Positions 6,030 through 11,952 of a stretch of DNA of 14,741 nt are shown piece by piece (position 1 is the first letter of the stretch; every line of letters starts with the position of its first letter). The notes under the pieces were generated by a model, which worked only from the letters and a program-made list of their open reading frames with translations, did no database searches and had not been told where the DNA came from. A program made the translations under genes and the position numbers. The DNA lies in the NCBI GenBank assembly GCA_016932295.1, contig JAFGDC010000395.1, positions 1-14,741 on the forward strand. The letters are read 5' to 3'. This DNA comes from a candidate division CSSED10-310 bacterium (lineage in GTDB: Bacteria; CSSED10-310; JAFGDC01).

Positions 6030-6473
6030 GTGACACAGCCCGTCAAAGAAATCACCTTGACACTCCCCATGCAACCCGCCATGGAACTGGCTGCATCAAA
6101 AATCGCATCATCGATTGCACGCTTGATAAAACTCGATCAGAACAAGATCGATGAAATCAAGATAGCCTTGATCGAGGCGACCTTGAACGCTTTCGAGCAC
6201 AGCAAGAGCGAGGATCGCACGGTGCAGATCAAATTCCTGACGAGCAGCGAAGCCCTGACAATAATAATCAAGGATCATGGAAGTGGTTTTGATCCTGACA
6301 AGGTGGGTGAACCGGACATCCGGGAGAAGCTTCATGACCGCCATAAGCGCGGCTGGGGTCTCAAGCTGATGACGGGATTGATGGACAAGGTGACCGTTCA
6401 CTCGGATGAAACGGGCACCACGGTGGTGATGGTCAAACAATTAAATGGAGAGCAAGGAGGCTCTGATGCTTGA
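6030..6473 (+). CDS. RsbW/SpoIIAB-like serine kinase, anti-sigma-type HATPase
   Basis: A 147-aa single-domain GHKL ATPase. The ATP-binding motifs are clear: N-box E49-x3-N53-x3-H57 in EATLNAFEHS, G1 box DHGSGFDP (82-89), and G2 box RGWGLKLMTGLMD (107-119). RsbW-type proteins phosphorylate a STAS partner on serine and, when that partner is dephosphorylated, release a sigma factor or other target. GTG at 6030 is chosen because a GAGAGGAGA site lies 7 nt before it. The gene is first after the promoter at 5960-5988, and its 3' end overlaps the STAS gene by 8 nt. No sigma factor gene lies in the window, so the antagonised target is unknown. Confidence 0.92.
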   Translation: MTQPVKEITLTLPMQPAMELAASKIASSIARLIKLDQNKIDEIKIALIEATLNAFEHSKSEDRTVQIKFLTSSEALTIIIKDHGSGFDPDKVGEPDIREKLHDRHKRGWGLKLMTGLMDKVTVHSDETGTTVVMVKQLNGEQGGSDA

Positions 6474-6846
6474 GTTCGGTGTAACAGTGGACAAGCAGCA
6501 GGGATTCGCCGTGCTCAGATCGCACGGATACATCAATAATCTCGGCGGTGAAAAACTCGCGAACGAAGCGTATCAATTGATGGAATCGGATGGATTGAAA
6601 CACCTTATCTTCAACCTGGAAGGTTCGAGAGTGGTGAACAGTATCGGCATCTCGATCCTGATAGAAGTCATCGAAAAAATCCTCGAGAAGGACGGACGGT
6701 TGGCTTTCACCAATCTGACACCGACGGTTGAAAAGACATTCAAAATAATGGGACTGCTCCATTATGCGGATCTCTTCAGCGATGAGGCGAAGGCAGTCGA
6801 AGATTACACCAAGCTGACCGCTTCCCTGCCCGGTGGCGGGTCCTGA
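6466..6846 (+). CDS. STAS-domain anti-anti-sigma factor (RsbV/SpoIIAA-like)
   Basis: A 126-aa STAS-domain protein. The segment SRVVNSIGISILIEVIEKI corresponds to the family's D-S-x-G loop with the phosphorylatable serine at S59; the usual Asp before it is an Asn here. A second conserved stretch is RLAFTNLTPTVEKTFKIMGL. The frame is open to ATG 6445, but ATG 6466 has a perfect AAGGAGG (6454-6460) 5 nt before it and is the better start. It overlaps the kinase gene by 8 nt, so partner and kinase are likely co-translated in balanced amounts. Its role would be to bind the upstream kinase when unphosphorylated and be reset by the PP2C phosphatase encoded further downstream. Confidence 0.9.
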   Translation: MLEFGVTVDKQQGFAVLRSHGYINNLGGEKLANEAYQLMESDGLKHLIFNLEGSRVVNSIGISILIEVIEKILEKDGRLAFTNLTPTVEKTFKIMGLLHYADLFSDEAKAVEDYTKLTASLPGGGS

Positions 6847-6861
6847 CCGGCGGAGGGACGA

Positions 6862-7032
6862 TTGAACGCCGCAACGGGGGGTGGAGGAAGGCTGAAGGTC
6901 GGGCTCACCGCACTGCCGGTGATTTCTCTTGTGACCGGAGCGCGAAACATTCCCATCCCATGTGCTCGTAACCTGGTTTCATCAGCCACGGCGCAGGTAT
7001 GCCGGACAATCCGCGCTCGTACCCTTTTTTGA
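6862..7032 (+). CDS. Doubtful small ORF (56 aa, TTG start) between the STAS and membrane-protein genes
   Basis: The 152-nt gap after the STAS gene is covered by a frame starting TTG at 6862, preceded by a GGCGGAGGG site (6849-6857). It ends at a TGA inside a T6 run (7025-7032), 34 nt into the next gene. The peptide contains a hydrophobic stretch LKVGLTALPVISLVTGA and then an Arg/Cys-containing tail. I recognise nothing. It could be a small membrane peptide, a decayed N-terminus of the next gene, or chance; the T6 run would be a natural site for a frameshift or sequencing error joining the two frames. Confidence 0.2.
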   Translation: MNAATGGGGRLKVGLTALPVISLVTGARNIPIPCARNLVSSATAQVCRTIRARTLF

Positions 7033-8693
7033 CTCAACTGTTGAGCGAAATTGCTGTCATCGCCGGCACGATACTTCTCTGCGAGGGCGTCAACGGCCTC
7101 GCCGGCGGCGTACTGCTGGCGTGCCTGGCCGCAGCCCTGACTTCACTCCTCCTGCTGTATGCCGACCGATTTGCCAACTGGAGATTCCTGGCCGCCGCTA
7201 CCGGTATCGTAGCGGTCACCCACTTGGGGGCAGCCTGGAGCGTCACCCGCCTGCCTCCCCTGATCATTCGCGTGCTCCTGTTGATCGGCTTGACGGCCAG
7301 TGTGGCGATCATCACCACGGTGCTGTTCATGGCGATCCATCGAAAATGGTTGCCGGGAGCCTGGTATCTCGTGCCGACCGTGATGATTACAGCGCTTGCA
7401 GCGAGTACCAAGGAGCCGCTTCTGTTGCTCTTCATGATCTTTCTCCTGCGCATGGAACGGGATGATGCCGCCGGGGAGAGTGCTGAACCGCACTCAGATT
7501 CAGTCTGGCAATCAGCCATCTTGCTGTGCTTTCTCACCACGGTTCTGCTCGATTATCCTCTCCGCAATGAACATCTTCCCATGAGATACACCGCATTCTT
7601 CACCTGCGCGCTGGTCTTCTCCTTCGGAGCCGTCGTTCCACGGCTGTGCCTCCGCCTGTACAACCGCCTCGTCAGCCGCCTCTCACCCCGCGCCGAAACA
7701 GCCCTGCGAGCTTCTGTAACCGTTCTCCCGTTACTCGTCCTGTTCATCGTGCTCTGCCTGGTTTCCCTGATCATGCTGGGTGGCCTGATAACGGTAAACT
7801 CTCTATCCGGACTCCTGCATGCCCATGGTCTTATGGTGCAGAACGCCTTACCGGATATGCTTCAGGCAGTGGCCGGGCAGCTTGCCGTGGATCCCACCCC
7901 GGCACTGGATACAATTGTGATGGAACAATTGTCCAGGCTGCCGGGAGACTTTCCGAAAGCAACCGTGGTGATGGTGCGTCAACCAGGGAAAGATGTGGTC
8001 ATGTCGTCCATGATCCTGGTTGAGGGCCTGGAACCCGGGCGGTTCATGGAGCTGGAACAGGAGTTGCGCCATACGACGCCGACCCATGAGGTGGTTTTTC
8101 TCGCGCTGGGTGATAGCGGATTCGGTATGAGCTATTATGGTCGGGAGATCACGAACAACGGTGAGGTGAGTGCCTTGGTGGTCGAACCTGTCACCGGTCG
8201 AATGCTCGCCTCTCTTCCCAGGCCGCAAGGAGTTGAGCTGGCATTGGCAAGACTGGAGGACATGCACTGGCTGCTTAATCCCGCGTTACTGCATGACGGC
8301 GAGCTGCGGGATCATGCCTGCAGTATGTCTCCCGAGTCGGGCGGACACATGGTTGTCCTCGGTGTCACGATGCTCGGCAATCGAACCGATTCAGGATTTA
8401 AGGCTCTCAGCAGGTTACATGCCTTCTTTGATCCTTTCGCGACAGGTATCCATGCAGGTGAACAACAACACGGATCCATGTTGGTCTCGACTTCCGGCAG
8501 TCCGGGCGAGTTCCTTATTAGGAATTACGAAATGCTGCGCGGATTGATCTTGCTGTTGATCGCCATAGTCATCATGGGTGCATGGCTCCTGCCCCGTTCA
8601 TTGCGCAGATTGAGCATCCCGAACAAGGTGACCACATCCTCCATCGGGCGATCTCCGGCGAATGCGGACTCCCTGGACGATAGGAGTTCTTGA
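6999..8693 (+). CDS. Large polytopic membrane protein with long soluble domain, probable sensor for the partner-switch module
   Basis: 564 aa, function not recognised. About the first 265 residues hold several hydrophobic helices, including pairs around 9-50 and 90-145, one around 170-215 (with a Leu-rich, DYPLRNEHLP break), and a strong one at ~243-267. A soluble region of ~250 residues follows (~270-515), with mixed alpha/beta character and a VVEPVTGRMLASL segment. One more transmembrane helix (~517-536) leads into a short basic, Ser-rich tail. An in-frame stop at 6969-6971 limits the start; ATG 6999 has only a weak ribosome site. The 3' end meets the phosphatase start within a few bases. 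A soluble loop bracketed by membrane helices is the layout of receptors that feed RsbU-type phosphatases, here carried by a separate protein. This role is inference from topology and context. Confidence 0.75.
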   Translation: MPDNPRSYPFLTQLLSEIAVIAGTILLCEGVNGLAGGVLLACLAAALTSLLLLYADRFANWRFLAAATGIVAVTHLGAAWSVTRLPPLIIRVLLLIGLTASVAIITTVLFMAIHRKWLPGAWYLVPTVMITALAASTKEPLLLLFMIFLLRMERDDAAGESAEPHSDSVWQSAILLCFLTTVLLDYPLRNEHLPMRYTAFFTCALVFSFGAVVPRLCLRLYNRLVSRLSPRAETALRASVTVLPLLVLFIVLCLVSLIMLGGLITVNSLSGLLHAHGLMVQNALPDMLQAVAGQLAVDPTPALDTIVMEQLSRLPGDFPKATVVMVRQPGKDVVMSSMILVEGLEPGRFMELEQELRHTTPTHEVVFLALGDSGFGMSYYGREITNNGEVSALVVEPVTGRMLASLPRPQGVELALARLEDMHWLLNPALLHDGELRDHACSMSPESGGHMVVLGVTMLGNRTDSGFKALSRLHAFFDPFATGIHAGEQQHGSMLVSTSGSPGEFLIRNYEMLRGLILLLIAIVIMGAWLLPRSLRRLSIPNKVTTSSIGRSPANADSLDDRSS

Positions 8694-8695
8694 GC

Positions 8696-10465
8696 ATGGA
8701 AGGGTCAGCCCAGGAACGCCTGCAATTCATCCTCACGGCCATTGAGGAGATGGAAGCCATTGCCGCCGCTACCGGTGAATTCGATCTTACGGCCAAGTAC
8801 ATGCTGCGCCAGCTCCTGGGAACCATCCCCGTCACCCAGGGGGCGATTCTGCGCTATTCCGTAAGCAGCGGCGCATTGAAACTGCACACCTTCACCGGAA
8901 CCATGCCCAGGGTCAAGATCCTGCCAGTCCTCCCTGCCGAGATCGATTACCTGGTTGACCATTCCGTTCCTTTTCCAAGCATTACTCCTCCAAGCAACAT
9001 GACCGCGCTGCTGGATCGTTTCCTCGCCCAATGCCAGAACACAGCTTTGTATGAAGTCTGGCTTCCAATGGTAGTGAAGCGCGAATTCCTCGGCATCATC
9101 ATACTTGGTAAAAAATTGGGTACGGATGTATGGCTGGAGCAGGATTTCAGCCTGGTGAAACTGCTGGCCAGGCCGGTCGCCCTATTCTACCGTGACAGAC
9201 GAATGAGCGAGGCGAACCAGGCCGCAACATTCAAGTTAAACTTGAAGATTTTGGAACTGGAAAACATTCAGGAAATGGGTATCGCCTTGAATTCGTTGCG
9301 GCAGGCTGATGAAATTGCAAGGGAAATCCTGGTACGGGCAACCGCGCTCCTTGATTCCCGCTATGGCATTCTCATGCAGCGCCGTGAGGACCGGGTGCTG
9401 TATAAAGTGGAGGCATTGTTCGGGTTCGAATGGCGCAGCGATGTAATTCCAGAGAATATCAAGCAGCTTGTCCGGGATCTGAACAAGAAGACTCGAGAGA
9501 AAGTCGACCTGTTCGATGCCCGTGAATTCTATTCCGGTGACAAGTTGGTGGCCACGCCGCTGCGCACCACCACCAGGGGCACACTGGGGGTGCTCTGCGT
9601 TGCAAACAAGGAATCACGGCAGGGCTTCATCGAGTATGACGATCATGACAGGAAGCTTCTGCAGTCGTTTGCCGCCCTTGCCGCGGTCGCGCTCGAAAAC
9701 GCGATGCTGCACGAAAGTGAACTTGAGAAGGAGCGGCTCGAGAGGGAAATCGAACTGGCGGCGGAAATACAGCGGAACATTCTGCCCTCTTCCCTGCCAT
9801 CCATCACCGGTTATGAAATATATGGAAGGACCATACCATGCCGGATGGTGGGTGGGGATTTCTACGAGTTTTTCCCTGATTCCGGCAGGGGAATCGGCTT
9901 GAGCATTGCCGATGTGACCGGTAAAGGGGTACCGGCCGCGTTGTTGGTGTTTACGTTGCATGCCGCGTTGAATCTGCTGCAGGATCTGGTCACGACGCCG
10001 ACCGTGCTGATGCGCCGGATCAACCATCTCATCAGTGTTTCCTCCGCGCCCAACAAGTTCATCACGTGCTTTGCCGCCTACCTGGATACGGAACGGCATT
10101 GTCTCAGAAGCGTCAATGCCGGCCACAATTACCCTGTGATCATTCCCCGCAGTGGTCCGGCGCGGGAGTTGAGTGTGGGCGGCCTGCCCTTGGGAATAAT
10201 GGAAGAGTGGGAGTATGAAGAGGAGAACAACCAACTCAGGAACGGAGACATCGTCCTCTTCTACACGGACGGGGTGACCGAGGTGAGAAACCAGCAGGAT
10301 GAAGAGTTCGGAGTGGAACGGTTGATCGCGGTGATAAGGGAGTTACGGGATCTGTCGGTGCATGAAATCGGCGAGGGGATACTGGAGCGGGTCATGGCGT
10401 TCTCGGTCAATGGCCTCGAATCCGACGATTTCACCCTCATGCTTCTCCGGCGCAATCTTCACTGA
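8696..10465 (+). CDS. GAF-GAF-PP2C phosphatase (RsbU/SpoIIE type)
   Basis: 589 aa. Two GAF-like sensory domains (~30-155 and ~195-340) precede a charged helical linker with the LEREIELAAEIQRNILP signature (~346-362), then a SpoIIE/PP2C phosphatase domain (~370-589). Metal-binding aspartates are visible in GGDFYEFF (D388), IADVTGKG (D406), FYTDGVTEV (D525) and SDDFTL (D577/D578); NAGHNYPV and GGLPLGI are further family blocks. Such enzymes dephosphorylate the STAS protein so that it can bind the anti-sigma kinase. TTG at 8690 is possible, but ATG 8696 sits 9 nt after TAGGAG and is preferred. The upstream gene ends at 8693, so the two are coupled. All three partner-switch components lie in one operon, which strongly supports that they act together. 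Confidence 0.93.
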   Translation: MEGSAQERLQFILTAIEEMEAIAAATGEFDLTAKYMLRQLLGTIPVTQGAILRYSVSSGALKLHTFTGTMPRVKILPVLPAEIDYLVDHSVPFPSITPPSNMTALLDRFLAQCQNTALYEVWLPMVVKREFLGIIILGKKLGTDVWLEQDFSLVKLLARPVALFYRDRRMSEANQAATFKLNLKILELENIQEMGIALNSLRQADEIAREILVRATALLDSRYGILMQRREDRVLYKVEALFGFEWRSDVIPENIKQLVRDLNKKTREKVDLFDAREFYSGDKLVATPLRTTTRGTLGVLCVANKESRQGFIEYDDHDRKLLQSFAALAAVALENAMLHESELEKERLEREIELAAEIQRNILPSSLPSITGYEIYGRTIPCRMVGGDFYEFFPDSGRGIGLSIADVTGKGVPAALLVFTLHAALNLLQDLVTTPTVLMRRINHLISVSSAPNKFITCFAAYLDTERHCLRSVNAGHNYPVIIPRSGPARELSVGGLPLGIMEEWEYEEENNQLRNGDIVLFYTDGVTEVRNQQDEEFGVERLIAVIRELRDLSVHEIGEGILERVMAFSVNGLESDDFTLMLLRRNLH

Positions 10466-10491
10466 CCGGCGTGTCTTGCGGGGAGCGCCGG

Positions 10492-11022
10492 ATGAACGGG
10501 ACAGAACGGAACAAACGCAAAGGCAGTGGCGGGTCGAGGACCAGACCATGTTTCATCGCCGACCGCACCGTTGTGCGGCTGGGGAAATGGTTGCGATTAC
10601 TCGGGTACGATGTGGTGATCGCGAAAGCCGTGGGAAGCCCGGATGCCGTGCAAGAGTTCCGATTACTCAAGGATGAAAAACGGATATTCCTGACGCGGGA
10701 CACAAGGCTCCATCGAAGATTGGATCAAGCCGGCGCGGCGGTGCTCCTCATCGCGAGTGATCATGTGGCTTGCCAGCTCGATCAGGTTGTGACGAGCTGT
10801 GCGCTGCCCCAGGCGCAACCGGTCCTGCGTCGTTGCTCCCACTGTAACCGTCCGTTGAGTATTGTCAGCGACAAGGAGGAGGTCCGTGCTATGGTGCCTG
10901 AGTACATCTTCTCGAACCAACCGGTGTTCCACCGTTGCGATTGCTGCGGCAGGATATACTGGCACGGCAGCCATGTCCTGCGTATGACCGCCTGGTTGAG
11001 CGATCAGCGGGACGGAGATTGA
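10492..11022 (+). CDS. Mut7-C RNase domain protein with C-terminal zinc ribbon
   Basis: 176 aa. The N-terminal half matches the Mut7-C (PIN-like RNase) family: FIADRTVVRLGKWLRLLGYD with acidic D24, then KRIFLTRDTRLHRR with a second conserved TRD. The C-terminal half carries two Cys pairs, CSHC and CDCC, the latter in CDCCGRIYWHGSH, typical of the zinc ribbon attached to Mut7-C in bacteria. The family is thought to act on RNA, but substrates are unknown. The frame is open to GTG 10471; ATG 10492, with GGGGAG 6 nt before it, is the better start. It follows the phosphatase by 26 nt and is likely co-transcribed, although I see no functional tie to partner switching. It is convergent with the next gene. 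Confidence 0.88.
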   Translation: MNGTERNKRKGSGGSRTRPCFIADRTVVRLGKWLRLLGYDVVIAKAVGSPDAVQEFRLLKDEKRIFLTRDTRLHRRLDQAGAAVLLIASDHVACQLDQVVTSCALPQAQPVLRRCSHCNRPLSIVSDKEEVRAMVPEYIFSNQPVFHRCDCCGRIYWHGSHVLRMTAWLSDQRDGD

Positions 11023-11052
11023 ACCGGGATACAACGAACGTCCGAATACCTG

Positions 11053-11079
11053 GAACATGCTCCTGAGCGGTTCATGTTC
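11053..11079. terminator. Candidate hairpin between convergent genes
   Basis: GAACATG (11053-11059) and CATGTTC (11073-11079) form a perfect 7-bp stem with a 13-nt loop, in the ~100-nt space between the Mut7-C gene and the convergent lipoprotein gene. No T-run flanks it on either strand, so it would be a weak or Rho-aided terminator at best; location is the main argument. Confidence 0.3.
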
Positions 11080-11121
11080 TCCTGATTATCGACAGAAAGC
11101 CGGATCCGGGGAAGGGATCGA

Positions 11122-11946
11122 TTACTTGATGAGTGAAAGGTCCCACTTTTCCGCCATTTGCTCCACTTCTTTTTCCTCATCGGCGGACAGTGAGTCACTC
11201 ATCATCTTGTCCCAAAGGTCCCTCATGCGGGTCAGGTTGACCTCTTCTGAACCCTGCCCCTTCTTTGCCTGCTTTCTGGTTCCCGGCCCCCGGATGATAT
11301 CGATGGTGTGGGATTTTTCCGATGGTTTGCTGGCGGTCTTACCGGACTCGACCTGGGCTACTTCGGTACCGGAGTATTCCTCCGCCTCCCGGATTTTTGC
11401 CTCCAACGCCATGACCAGAAGTTGGCGGCGCGCCGATTTGCGCTTCCTTGACAGATCGCTGTTGGGATCCTGATTGGAGAATTCCCATGCCTTGTCATAC
11501 TCGTCCAGAGCCTCGATGAACATCCGGTCGGTATAATATCGATCACCTTTCTGGACAAATTCCGCCATCCGGTTTTCCAGCAGCTCTTCTATCCGTTGCC
11601 TGACCTGTTCGGCATCACCCAGGTTGTGCATAATCATCAAGTTCAAAGCCTGTTCATACTTCTCACGAGCAGCATCGTAGCTGCCCTGTTGATCGAGCAG
11701 GTGGGCTTCTTCTATGAATCGCTGCGCTCTCAGGTGATGCTGGCACTGTTTGTAGAGTTCGGCAGCCTTTTTGACATACTCACTCTCGGGATAGTTGTTC
11801 TTGACGAACTCGAATTCCCGCATGGCTTCCTGGTACATCTTCGCCTGGTAATACTTCTGCGCTTTGCTGAAATGCCTTTCGTCCGCGCATCCCACCATCA
11901 GCACAATTGCCAGCAACAATACCGTAATGCTGTTCAGTCTGTTCAT
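11122..11946 (-). CDS. TPR-repeat lipoprotein, predicted outer-membrane or periplasmic
   Basis: 274 aa. A lipoprotein signal peptide with Arg3, hydrophobic core 7-18 and lipobox MVGC (Cys20) is visible; Ala at +2 gives no inner-membrane retention signal, so sorting to the outer membrane is expected in a diderm. Three or more TPR-like helical pairs follow, for example KAQKYYQAKMYQEAMREFEF, DQQGSYDAAREKYEQALNLM and RMFIEALDEYDKAWEFSNQ, up to ~165. A Lys/Ser-rich linker and a short helical C-terminus (MMSDSLSADEEKEVEQMAEK) complete it. The TPR part resembles BamD/YbgF-style scaffold proteins, but the tail does not. The ATG lies 6 nt after the stop of the large acidic protein, with a GAGGA site between, so the two are one operon. 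Exact function unknown. Confidence 0.85.
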   Translation of the reverse strand: MNRLNSITVLLLAIVLMVGCADERHFSKAQKYYQAKMYQEAMREFEFVKNNYPESEYVKKAAELYKQCQHHLRAQRFIEEAHLLDQQGSYDAAREKYEQALNLMIMHNLGDAEQVRQRIEELLENRMAEFVQKGDRYYTDRMFIEALDEYDKAWEFSNQDPNSDLSRKRKSARRQLLVMALEAKIREAEEYSGTEVAQVESGKTASKPSEKSHTIDIIRGPGTRKQAKKGQGSEEVNLTRMRDLWDKMMSDSLSADEEKEVEQMAEKWDLSLIK

Positions 11947-11952
11947 CAGTCC

